A stretch of 64,000 nt of DNA, taken from positions 1 to 64,000 of the forward strand of contig JAGFNK010000117.1 of the NCBI GenBank assembly GCA_025769875.1, read 5' to 3'. A model generated the notes under the pieces. The model did no database searches. It was not told where the DNA came from and was given only the letters and a program-made list of their open reading frames with translations. This stretch comes from Russula earlei (lineage: Eukaryota > Basidiomycota > Agaricomycetes > Russulales > Russulaceae). Positions within the stretch are counted from its first letter, which is position 1. Every line of letters starts with the position of its first letter. A program made the position numbers and the translations under genes. Positions 52,310 to 62,084 of the stretch are shown here, piece by piece.

Positions 52310-53381
52310 ATGCGTCATAGACATCCCTCATCACAATCTAAGGCTGTCCCAGCCTCCACTGGTGTCCAAAACACTTCTCAGATGACTCCTGCAGCTCCTC
52401 AGTCTGCCTTCATTGCCTCAGCAACTTCCCTGTTCTCTGCCACCTCTTCTGATGCTCATATCTCATCTTGGAATGCAGATACTGGGGCCTCAGCTCACAT
52501 GACATTCAATCACCACTGGATTCGTAATTTCACACCTCATCGAATCCCAATTTGCCTTGCTGATGGGTCTGTGATATATTCTGAGGGAATTGGGACTGTC
52601 AGGTTCAACCCTTTGGTGGAGGGGCAGGAACTTGCCCCTATAGAGTTCGCCAATGTGCTCTATGTTCCCTCTCTCTCTAGTAACCTCCTCTCTGTGCTAT
52701 ACCTCACAATGAGTCACCATTTTATCACTGTCATTCAAAAGAACACTCTCCACTTCATCAGGAATGACAGGATCATGGTCCAAGCAAAGGTATCCACCTC
52801 TAACTCAGCCTTTCTACTGGGGGAGACCATTTTTGTTGAGCACCATGCCTCCCTCTCATCCACAAGCACTCTCCCAATGAATCTGGACCTCTGGCATTGA
52901 CGCCTTTGCCATCACCACCTGGCAGGTGTCAAGAAGCTGCTTTCAGGTAACCTGGTGACAGGACTCAGACTTGATTCTCAAGCTGATCCTGATCCAGTAT
53001 GTGAAGCCTGTAAAGCTGGAAAGATGCATGCAGATCCCTTCCCACCTTCATCCTCTAGAGCATCCAGGCCTCTCCAGCTTGTCCACAGTGATGTGCATGG
53101 CCCTACAAAGGTCCAAACAGCTCAGGGATATCACTACTGGGTCACCTTTATTGATGACTTCTCTTGCTTTAAAGCTGTCTATCTCCTAAAGCACAAATCA
53201 GAGACATTCATGGCCTTCAAACAGTTCAAATCTTGGGCTGAGAATGTCACAGGACAGAGGCTAGGCACACTGAGAGATGACAAGGGTGGGGAGTACATGT
53301 CTAGAGAGTTTGACTCTTTCTGCATAGATCATGGCATCCAGAGGCAGCACACAGCTAGGAATCGACCCCAGCAGAATGGTG
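52310..53381 (+). pseudogene. Copia-H protease and integrase, first part
   Basis: Frame 52310-52900 starts MRHRHPSSQSKAV and contains the protease WNADTGASAHMTFNHHW (DTGA) with VLYVPSLSSNLLSV downstream. It stops by TGA within the integrase zinc domain (NLDLWH-RLCHHHLAG..VCEACKAGK). The core follows (QLVHSDVHGPTK, FIDDFSCFKAVYLL, LRDDKGGEYMS, NRPQQNG) and is cut by Copia-I within the catalytic Glu motif. Integrase resumes at 59694. Confidence 0.9.
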
Positions 53382-53766
53382 TGTTGTGCAGCATAGAGCG
53401 CAGCTAACAGGCCAAGCAACCCACCTTAGAGGTTGTGCTAATGCTCAAGTGATATTGGGGTGTAGAGTGATGTGTATACTCGTCTACAAGTATGGTATTT
53501 ATACCTCTATGATCCAGGGCTGTTCCTAAGTCCAAAAGAGGTGACTACAGGTGTCCACTATATCGCGCATTAAGTGACGTGTGATGTGGAAACGTTCTAG
53601 ATGCAGCATAAGGCTGCATCTTGTGATAGATAGCGTAGTATGTGTAACCCTATTCCCATAAGCGCATATACTAAAGTTCTGTCTAACACGTAACATCTAT
53701 GAGCAGATCTTTAACCTTGTATGAAGGTCTTTGCCTTCTTTGATCCGTTCGGGTTCCAGTTCAACA
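53382..53766 (-). repeat. Copia-I 3' LTR
   Basis: 385 bp, TGTTGTGCAGC..CCAGTTCAACA on plus, preceded on the minus strand by the polypurine tract. Confidence 0.95.
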
Positions 53767-53815
53767 CTCCCCCTTGCTAAGTGCATCGGTAGATGCCGTG
53801 AGCATTTTCCCACAT

Positions 53816-55312
53816 TCAGGGGTAGAATGTTAGTCCTAGTTGCTCCCAGAATTTGAGGAACTTGACGCGACCAAGGTTCTTGGTGAACATGTCAGCTGGG
53901 TTATTAGCCCCTTCAATAAAGAATAGTTCCACCTGTTTATTTTGAATGACTTCACGAATGAAGTGATAGCGCAAATCAATGTGTTTGATTCGCTTCTCTT
54001 GCACAGGGTTGGAAGCTAAGAATATTGAGCCTTGGTTATCACCGAATGGTGGGATGGGAGCAAGATTGATGCCAAGTTCTGTTAGTAAGGATTTAATCCA
54101 AACCAACTGTCTGCTCGTGTCAGAGAGCAACATATACTCGGCTTCAGTGGAGGAGAGCGCAACTGTTTTCTGCACTCGTGAGTTCCACAAAAATATTGCT
54201 CCAGCCAGGTTCACCATATAGCCTGTAGTGGACTTCCGATTAGTGGGATCAGAAGCCCAGTCAGAGTCAGCATATGCCATTAGGCCGCCATTAGATGGTC
54301 CATCATAGACCAAGGCATAATTGGCAGTTCCCAAGAGGTATCAGCAAATATAGTATGCACGATTTAAGTGATCCTCTGAGGGATTGGCAGCGTGTTGCGA
54401 CAACTTGGTGACAGCAAAGGCTATGTCTGGACGCGTTCCAAGCATTATGTATAGGAGTGATCCTATAACTTGCTGGAATTTTGACCGCAAGGCTGGGTCA
54501 GCAGCAGAAGTGTTGGGAGAGGGGTGATAGCCCTCTGGTAGCAGAGTAGGAGCAGGGTTTGCGTTAAGCAAGTCGAAACGCTGCAGCACTTTCTTTAGAT
54601 ATTCAGTCTGGTCCAGATGTATCTGGCCGGACTTGCATTGAATGCGCATGCATAGAAATTCTTGGGCATCACCCAGATCTCAACATTCCCAGAGCTTCAT
54701 GAAGTGCTCCTTTGTTTTATTGATTTGTTTTTTGTCTGCTCCAAAGAAGAGCACATCATCAACATAGACGATGGCTATAATGCTCTTGTCTTTCCTAACA
54801 AAGAGCCCAGAATCAGACATAAGGCAAATAAGGCCAAGCAAGGCCATGGACTTATCAAGGGCTTTCCACCAAGCAAGTGCCGCTTGCTTGAGTCCATATA
54901 TTGCGCATTTAAGGCGCATGACTTTATGCTCTTGGCCTTTTATTTTGAAGCCCTCAGGCTGTTCCATATAGAGCTCTTCATCGAGCTCACCATAGAGAAA
55001 GGCAGTTTTGATGTCTAGTCTGCTAATGTGCCAGTTTTTCAGCGCTGCAAGCGCAATCATCAGGTGGACTGTCTCAAACTGTACCACAGGTGAGAATATT
55101 TCGTCATAGTCAATGCCTTCTACTTGGGAGAAGCCTTTGGCGACTAGTCTGGCTTTTTTACGACCATCAGACTTAAGGTCAAATACCCATCTATTTTTGA
55201 TTATTTTGCAATCCTTGGGAGGATCGACTAGTTTGAAGACTTTGCATCTGCGGAGGGATTCCAACTCATCGCGACAAGCATCTTTCCACTCCTTTTGGAG
55301 TTCACTTGGCAT
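53816..55312 (-). pseudogene. Copia-I reverse transcriptase and RNase H
   Basis: Frame 55312-54680 carries RT: MPSELQKEWKDACRDELESL, KARLVAKGFSQVEGIDYDEI, FLYGELDEELYMEQPEGFK and the catalytic IVYVDDVLFFG box. After a TGA (..LWEC), 54649-54341 continues with QFQQV..GSLLYIMLGTRPDIAF. After a second TGA, 54334-53816 gives RNase H (MAYADSDWASDPTNRKSTTG, ALSSTEAEYM, IKHIDLRYHFIRE) ending in NPADMFTKNLG. All active-site residues are present. Confidence 0.94.
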
Positions 55313-57340
55313 TCACAGAATGTCCCTAAAGGTCCATTCGCGAATCTTCACAGTATCAGGTGCTTCCAAACTTAGTGGAACTGCTTGGGCGAGCAGATAG
55401 TTCAGAAATTTGACTCCCCCTTCCCTTGCAAGACGTAGAATGTCTTCTACCTCATCCTCAGAGGCTTGCAGTGGTTGATCGTCAAGGACGACAGGAGGGT
55501 AAGGGCCTGGTATGGCCGATCCTGACGTACTACCCTCACCGGAGCTACCGGGTTGGTTTTCTGTCATTGTTCTCCATGTGCGTGTGTGCCGAACGTCTTT
55601 TTCCACTTCTGTGGGGTGTCTGCATTCACCATAGACGTTGCCAGGACGGGTAGGTACTTTCCTCAACCACTGAGACCTTCGAAGAGGTACAGGTTCTTCA
55701 ACAGGAGGAGGGGACAGTGTAGGAGGGACGGGCATTTGCTCACATTCCTCTTCTTCTGGCGCCTGTATAGGCTGCTCGTCGTCCTCACTTTTAATTGTAG
55801 GGAATGGGTTGTCAACACCCGGAATGGTGTCTTCAACAGGTTGCTGCAGTAGTTCCTCACGCAGTTCATTGATCCGTGTGGTACCTTTAGTGCGTGCTTT
55901 GTCGCATTTGGGGTACAGGGTCTCATCGTACAGGGCGGTAGCATTTGTGTAAAGTGTATTATTTGGGAGCCTCATGAAGAGTGAGGCTTTGATCCCCTCA
56001 GTATGACCAAGGTAGATCATTAGCTCGCTTTTGGGCAAAAGCTTATTGACTCGACGCTTTTCTGGTATGTGCACATATGCACCACAACCAAATACTCTGA
56101 GGTGTGAGATATCAGGGACCTTGTTCTTTAGGACTTCGTAGGGTGTACGCCATTGAAGGCGTCTGGCAGGTGTCCTATTGTAACAGTGTGTCCCATGATT
56201 CACTGCAAATTCCCACCAGGAGGGAGGTAGACAAGCTTCAAGGCGCATTGCCTGAGCTTTGTCCATTACAGTGCGCATAAAGCGCTCTGCGCGTCCATTC
56301 TGTTGTGGAGTGTAAGGGGCGCTTTGCAAGATTTTAATTCCTTCGTCCTTTAGGACATTGTCAAAGGCCTCGGACTTGTATTTCCCGCCAGCATCGGACA
56401 TCCACTCTTTGATTCCTGCTTTATATTGGTTTTTGACCATAGCAAGGAATTGCTTGATGGCCATTATGGTCGACTTTTTATTTTTTAGGAGTGTGATCCA
56501 TGCATAGGAGGAATAATCGTCAATGAAGCAGACGAAATATTCGTACTTATGATACAACTTCACAGGGAAACTCTTAAGGTCCGAGTGAATACGCTCGAAT
56601 GGTGCGGAAGCACAAGTTTCAGAAGGGGGGTGCACAGATGCAGGCATCTTGCCTTGCGCACAGCCAGGACATACCGGCTGTTCCTGAGGGATTTTCAGGA
56701 CTTCAGGGAGACCCTTGGTATGTGTCTTTGCATGTGTTACAACATCCTTAGATGGGTGGCCAAGGCGTCGGTGAATGACATCATAATCTACCGCGTAGAT
56801 AAGAGAATGCGCTTGCGCGCTTTCAATTGAGGCGTCTAACCAATACGTGGTTTGACCCGGGAATAAGGGGTAAGAGGACAGGATTATTTGTCCGTCCTCT
56901 CTTAGGGAAATATGTCTATTATTCCCTAATGCATGCATCCCTTGTTGTAGAAACTCCCCCATAGATAATATCTGAGTGTTAATTTTTGGAATATAAAGAA
57001 CAGGAGAAATGCGCGTGACAACAATTTTAGAGTTGACAGTGTGCTGGAGCAACACAGCGCCTTTGCCTTCCACATATATTGTGTTATCGGCAGTTTTGTG
57101 CGGCAAAGCCGGCAGTATACTCTATAAAGTCTTTTATTTCGAAGGTGAAGTGTGCGGATGCGCCAGAGTCTAGGAGCCATAAGGATCCCATTTTACTCAA
57201 GTCGTGCTTTCCTCTACATCTCAAACAGTTTTTGTTACATTCACTTTGAAGGGAAGTAGTCCCTTCGCTAATTTGTACATTATATGATACAAGCGAACAT
57301 TTATTAGACATATCTAGCCTGCTTTGGGGCTGGGGAGATG
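55313..57340 (-). pseudogene. Copia-I protease and integrase
   Basis: After the solo LTR the frame gives the CLRCRGKHD cysteine pair and the protease LWLLDSGASAHFTFEI. It is interrupted near 57106 and continues for 597 codons. That frame contains the GAG-pre-integrase zinc domain (DVIHRRLGHPS..CPGCAQGK), the rve core (RIHSDLKSFPVKLYHKYEYF, WMSDAGGKYKSEAF, TPQQNGRAERFMRT), the C-terminal region (VFGCGAYVHIPEKRRVNK) and a P/E-rich linker. The 597-codon frame is intact up to a TGA before RT. The D,D,E residues are present. Confidence 0.94.
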
Positions 57341-57820
57341 TGTTGAAAATAGACGCAGTATGTGTGATTAGATAGCAGCAGATGATAAGATCGCAGGCAG
57401 ATCTATCAGACAATAGTTCAGTTTGGTTGACACAAAACTAATATAAATAATGTACCTATCAGACAATAGCTACAACGCGTCGTTAGTACTGTGAGATAAG
57501 ATGTCATAGTGTAAATACTCACTTCAGTTTGGTTGACACAAAACTGAAGTGATCTACGTACTTTGTGGCGTTCTTAAGTACCTGAGACCGCCACTAGATG
57601 CAGTACAGTTAACTACCATCACGGATCACTAAGTAAGTCCAAGGATCAGTTGTAAGTAGCTACCGATTGTTCTAAATCACTCTATCAATGTAACTAACGC
57701 GTGCTGCAGCGTATGAGCTGAGCCGGTGATGCCCGGTCCGGGTGATCCGACGCGTCAGCGCATCCGAGTTGTGATCACATCACAACACACCTGAGACTCT
57801 GGGCAGTGCAGATCTCAACA
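57341..57820 (-). repeat. Solo LTR E2 (copia-like LTR family E)
   Basis: 480 bp, TGTTGAAAATAG..AGATCTCAACA, reverse orientation of 28860-29339. Perfect TSD AGATG (57336-57340 and 57821-57825), inside Copia-I between gag and protease. Removing it and one AGATG restores the gag-pol reading frame. Confidence 0.95.
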
Positions 57821-59140
57821 AGATGCTAATAGGTTCTTTAGCGAGTGAAAGCAGAGAGGGAGGCGCACGCATGCTTCATTATCTTCAGGGTCGCTGCCCC
57901 AATCAAGTGCTTCATCCGACGGAGTCGGAGCACACTCAGGGGTGGCAGCACCTTCTGGGATACTGTCATATATGTTGAATAAATCCGATGTGTTTGTTTG
58001 CGTGAAGTTGCCATCATCCTGGTCCATAGGCTCAGGGATGGGCGACGGTAATTTGACTGCACTTGTCGAGGCAGCAGATTGAGTCGAGATCTGCTGCTCA
58101 AGGGTCTTGACTGTCTGTATAGTGGGGGTTACCCCAAGGTTGTTAGCAAGATCAAGCGCTTTGTTTAAGGCCTTGTAAGGGCCATGAGTGCATTTGCAAG
58201 GGTCAGTTGCAGTTGGGACGGTACGTTGTTGGATCCCCGAAGGACCCAGATGGGCGATAGTAGTAATGGTCGGGAGTGGGAGTGCGGCAACGTCCGCAAT
58301 ATGAGAATGTCCAGGACCATGGCTTTGATCGGCTTTCTCCTTGCCTTTCCCTTTTCCTTTGCCGCCGCACTTACCGCGCTGGCGCTTGTCCTTATCTTCA
58401 TCGCGCTTGGGCTTATTGCCCTGCTGCTGATTGGAGAAGGAGGGGTCACCATGCTTGCGCTTGACAGCTGAGAGCTTCTGCGCGCTGTGCTTCTTGACTG
58501 TTCCATGATTGATCTCAGTTTGATATTGAGAGACGATAGCCTCTCGGACATCCTTAGCATTAAGGTCGGCCAGTTCATAGTTCTGAGTAACAATGTGGAC
58601 AAGCATTTCCTATTTCTGGGGAATGGCAGCAAGTATTATGAGCGCCTGCAGGGTGTCAGGGATGGGAAGGGAGGAGGCGGTGAGACGCTGGAATGCAGCG
58701 TGCATCCGATCTATTTGTGAGCCAGGATGTTGGCTCGGGTTAATGCGAATAGAGATGGCTTCTTTAAAGTCCTTGTAGATGCTAACTGTAGTCGCCATGC
58801 CATAAAGGGTTTCAAGGTGATTCCAGATAGTTTCAGCACTATCCAGGGTTGTGAGATCCTGCTGGATCGTGGTGCTAGATCAAAGGACCATGTGGCCTAC
58901 TGCCATATCATTTCCTTTGTTCCATTCTCTCAAGGCTACAATAGCAGCAGCCTGGGCAGCAATCTCTTCAGCAAGAGGCACCTGAGGAAGTCCAGGAAGG
59001 ACTGGCATATCAAATGTGCCATTGCAATAACCCCACAGTCCAACAGACATGAGGTAGGCTTTCATAGCCTTTGACCAAATACCATAGTTTGCACGATCAA
59101 AGATGGGGACAACAGGGGCAGAGGGTTGAGACAGCAACAT
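57821..59140 (-). pseudogene. Copia-I gag
   Basis: Frame 59140-58880 begins MLLSQPSAPVVPIFDRANYG (UBN2-type Gag, IWSKAMKAYLMSVGLWGYCN). After a TGA, 58798-58610 continues (YKDFKEAISIRINPSQHPG, MHAAFQRLTASSLPIPD). After a TAG, 58606-57815 covers VTQNYELADLNAKDVREAIV, a very basic K/G/R region (KGKGKGKEKADQSHG) and an acidic S/P-rich end. No CCHC knuckle is visible in the basic region; CKCTHG is the only cysteine cluster. The frame leads into protease across the solo LTR. Confidence 0.9.
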
Positions 59141-59296
59141 TGTAGCTGTTAGAAGAGGGCTTACAGGTCGTCAGTAAGAGTATTGTATTCAAACAAGCTG
59201 ACATAGTCTCCCCATAGGGTAGACTAGCTCGCCGCAGCATGCAGGCTTCAGGGATGCTTCGCCATCGTTGCAGCCGATGAAGGCGCATGGCTTGCA

Positions 59297-59308
59297 GGGC
59301 CCATAACC
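59297..59308 (-). promoter_or_regulatory. Copia-I primer binding site
   Basis: The minus strand reads GGTTATGGGCCC immediately after the 5' LTR, complementary to the anticodon arm of initiator tRNA-Met and identical to Copia-H. Confidence 0.8.
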
Positions 59309-59693
59309 TGTTGTGCAGCATAGAGCGCAGCTAACAGGCCAAGCAACCCACCTTAGAGGTTGTGCTAATGCTCAAGTGATATTGGGGTGTAGAGCGATGT
59401 GTATACTCGTCTACAAGTATGGTATTTATACCTCTATGATCCAGGGCTGTTCCTAAGTCCAAAAGAGGTGACTACAGGTGTCCACTATATCGCACATTAA
59501 GTGATGCGTGATGTGGAAACGTTCTAGACACAGCATAAGGCTGCATCTTGTGATAGATAGCGTAGTATGCATAACCCTATTCCAATAAGCGCATATACTA
59601 AAGTTCTGTCTAACATGTAACATCTATGAGCAGATCTTGAACCTTGTATGAAGGTCTTCGCCTTCTTTGATCTGTTCGGGTTCCGGTTCAACA
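59309..59693 (-). repeat. Copia-I 5' LTR
   Basis: 385 bp, TGTTGTGCAGC..CCGGTTCAACA on plus. It carries the promoter reading toward lower coordinates, and is followed by the TSD copy TGGTG. Confidence 0.95.
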
Positions 59694-60753
59694 TGGTGTG
59701 GCAGAGAGGGCCAACAGGACAATGGAGGAAGGTGTTATCTCTATGCTCTTTGAGTCTGGGATGCCCACATCATTCTGGGGCGAAGCACTGGCTGCATTCA
59801 TCCCTGTTAGCAACAGGATCACCACCACAGCACTGAGCAACAGTACTCCTCATGAATCTTTCTATGGGACTAAGCCAGATCTCTCTATGGTTCGGGTCTG
59901 GGGATGTACTGCTTATGTGCTCATTCAGAGGGACAAGAGACCACTTGGAAGCCTAGGAGTGCACATGGAGAAGTGCATCTTCATTGGATACCCTCAGGGG
60001 TACAAGGCATGGAAATTCTACAATCCTGTCACCAAGAAGGTGATCATTTCAGAAAGAGCTGACTTTGATGAGCGCTTCTTCATGAACAAAAAACAATCAG
60101 CACCCCAATTACCCCCCCCTCGTCTCAATTCATTATTGGACCCCCCCCCCCCTCCCTTCACATGTCTCCCAGAGACCCTGGACAACTCTCCAGTGGACCT
60201 TTATCGCTCACAGCAGCCAATTCATGGGGGAGATCAGCCTATATCTTTTGTGTTGCCTTCTGCTCACTCCCCTTCGCCTCCATCATCTCCCATGTTCCAC
60301 ACTGCTCATCCAGGCCCTCCCAGAACACCATCTCCATCACCCACACCTCCTCCTGTCATCCCAGCTGCCCCTCGTCGCTCTCAGCGCCTTAGGCGACCTA
60401 GGGAAGAGTGGCTACCTGAGCAATGGGTCGTGCCACAGCACTACAGGCAGATCAGAGACCCCACTCCATCAGCAAACCACAAAAAAAATTCCCAGGTTTT
60501 TGTTGGTTTCTGCTGGTTTCCCAGTTTCCAGAAACCAAAAACCCAGAAACTGGGAAACCTGGTAGACATCATGAAGCACACTGGAAAACAATTCAAGTTT
60601 TCTATGGTCACATCGACCATCTGAGTGAGCTACACTGGCACCTTGCACTGGAATGTGCAGACAACGATGGTGATGATGAATCCCTTCATCGTGCTGATGC
60701 CTCAATGATATCTGCATTCCATGCTGATCTGTATATACCTGAGAGTCCCCTCA
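59694..60753 (+). pseudogene. Copia-H integrase C-terminus and linker
   Basis: Resumes at the TSD with the rest of the integrase catalytic motif (VAERANRTMEEGVISML, SGMPTSFWGEALAAFI), then MVRVWGCTAYVLIQRDKRPL, the GYPQGYKAWKFYNP segment and a P-rich linker (PPVIPAAPRRSQRLRRP). A 12-base C run at 60141-60152 is in frame. The palindrome 60492-60562 and the 300-bp insert at 60754 interrupt the linker. Frame 60423-60761 (ALECADNDGDDESLHR) is the probable linker continuation. Confidence 0.88.
60492..60562. repeat. Compact palindromic insert with GGTTTCC motifs
   Basis: 71 bp with CCAGGTTT at one end and AAACCTGG at the other, and internal GGTTTC/GAAACC pairs (for example TTTCCCAGTTTCC against GAAACTGGGAAACC). 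It stays open in the Copia-H frame. It looks like a miniature foldback insertion related to the motif-rich 300-bp insert nearby. Confidence 0.6.
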
Positions 60754-61053
60754 AGGCTTAGATCTGTACCAGCTCGAATCAACTTCCAATTACAAGTAGA
60801 AACGACATATACCCTATTTCTGACCATTTTCATTGATTTTTTTCCTACTATACTATAGTTCTACCAGTTTCCATACTTTCAACAGGTTTCTGTTAGTTTC
60901 TTAGGTTTCCATGAAAGATACTCTCAGGTTGTTTCCGGGAAACCAGACATGGGTTTCCCAGTCTCCCGGTTTCCCGGTTTCCGCTGGTTTTTTTCGGTTT
61001 CCTGAGGTGAGAAACCGACAGAAACTAAAATCCATCTTTACTGATGTCCAGCT
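60754..61053. mobile_element. 300-bp insert with 9-bp duplication (MITE-like)
   Basis: Flanked by GTCCCCTCA at 60745-60753 and 61054-61062. The ends (AGGCTTAGATC and GATGTCCAGCT) pair only weakly. The right half contains many GGTTTCC, GGTTTCCC and CCGGTTTCC motifs. A nine-base duplication would suit Mutator-like elements. There is no coding content. Confidence 0.65.
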
Positions 61054-61062
61054 GTCCCCTCA

Positions 61063-61740
61063 TCAGACGAAGATGAGAGTGACTCGGATGATCCACGCGA
61101 CCCCCTGAATGTGCACTCAGCTTCTGTGATTGAGCCACACTCCTACTCACAGTCCCAGAGATGCCCTGATGCCGATCTGTGGCATAAGGCATGCGAAGAG
61201 GAGATGGAGGCCCACAGCGTCAATGGCACCTGGGAAATCGTCACATTGCCCCCTGGGAAGCGTGCCATCGGTTCCAGATGGTTCATGAAGGTGAAACACA
61301 ATGCTGATGGCACCCTGGACCGCTACAAAGCCAGACTGGTTGCCAAAGGCTACTCCCAGCGCCCAGGCTTCAATTTCAAAGAGACCTTTCCCCCCACTGT
61401 CAGATATTCCACCATCAGGATCATCTTGGCCTTGGCAGCTCTGGAGGACCTTGAACTTCGCTCTGTGGACATCTCTCATGCTTATCTCAATGGTGAGCTG
61501 GAGGAGGAGATCTACATGAAGCAACCTGAAGGCTTTGAGATTGGTGGACCAGATCATGTCTGCAAGCTCAGGAAGTTGCTCTATGGCCTCAAGCAAGCAG
61601 GGAGAGTTTGGAACAAGACTCTCCATTCTGTTCTCTTGTCTATGGGCTTCCAGCATCTCCAATCGGATCATGGACTCTATATTTACCTCAGGGATGGTGT
61701 GCGGATCCTAATGCCTGTCTTTGTGGATGATATCACCCTA
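61063..61740 (+). pseudogene. Copia-H reverse transcriptase, truncated
   Basis: Frame 61111-61743 encodes RT: SYSQSQRCPDADLWHKACEE, GTWEIVTLPPGKRAIGSRWF, RLVAKGYSQRPGFNFKETF, YLNGELEEEIYMKQPEGFEI and LLYGLKQAGRVWN, up to the catalytic VFVDDITL (FVDD in place of the usual YVDD). It is cut there by GypJ. The region 61063-61110 encodes an acidic linker (DEDESDSDDPRDP) in another frame. Confidence 0.92.
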
Positions 61741-62061
61741 TGACACCGCCAGCCCCACGCGCGGGCCACGCTGCACAGGAAGTCGCAACGGTCGCGCGGT
61801 TCGACCGTTCGAGCTTTGATATGGTGCCGCAGCACGGTAGTGAGGGGGACACGAGGCTGCTCAGTAGTGTATATAAGGAATGGCCCTATGCATAAGAGAG
61901 GGCAAGTCGAATCTTTTGTCGTATTCCCCCACGAACAATAGTAGTCACTTTCTCGCCCACTTCTCTCTCTTTCTCTCTCTCTCTCTCTCGAAGCCACGTT
62001 GGACGTGTGCTTACCTAAGACTCTCACACTCGAACTCTGAGTACCGTACACGGCAGTGACA
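61741..62061 (+). repeat. GypJ 5' LTR
   Basis: 321 bp, TGACACCGCC..GGCAGTGACA. TATATAA at 61870-61876. A (TC)n run at about 61965-61990. The partner LTR is not in the window, so the ends are inferred from the primer site and the break in Copia-H. Confidence 0.75.
61965..61990. repeat. (TC)n microsatellite
   Basis: A run of CTCTCTCT with one interruption inside the GypJ LTR. Confidence 0.9.
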
Positions 62062-62063
62062 TC

Positions 62064-62074
62064 AGATTCGACTT
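62064..62074 (+). promoter_or_regulatory. GypJ self-priming site (putative)
   Basis: AGATTCGACTT, two bases after the LTR, is perfectly complementary to AAGTCGAATCT at 61904-61914, which starts 27 nt after TATATAA. This is the third family with the same layout. Confidence 0.72.
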
Positions 62075-62084
62075 CTTTTTCTGC

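Larger units (their letters stand above)
53382..59693 (-). mobile_element. Copia-I: nearly intact Ty1/copia element
   Basis: 385-bp LTRs (53382-53766 and 59309-59693) with perfect TSD TGGTG (53377-53381 and 59694-59698), inside the Copia-H integrase. The minus strand carries a complete gag-pol reading with only a few single-codon stops, plus one solo LTR insertion (57341-57820). LTR identity is about 97% by eye, and the differences are mostly transitions. The polypurine tract GCAAGGGGGAG (+ 53767-53777) abuts the 3' LTR. It is the best preserved element in the window. Confidence 0.95.
52047..61740 (+). mobile_element. Copia-H: gag-less Ty1/copia element, 3' end not seen
   Basis: A 5' LTR of about 160 bp ending TTTAACA at 52206 is followed by an initiator-tRNA primer site. 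The coding part starts directly with protease (52310) and runs through integrase, linker and RT until GypJ interrupts it at 61741. Gag is missing. Copia-I (53382-59693) and a 300-bp insert lie within it. The left border is inferred from the end of GypF gag similarity. The right LTR must be beyond the window or lost. Confidence 0.8.
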
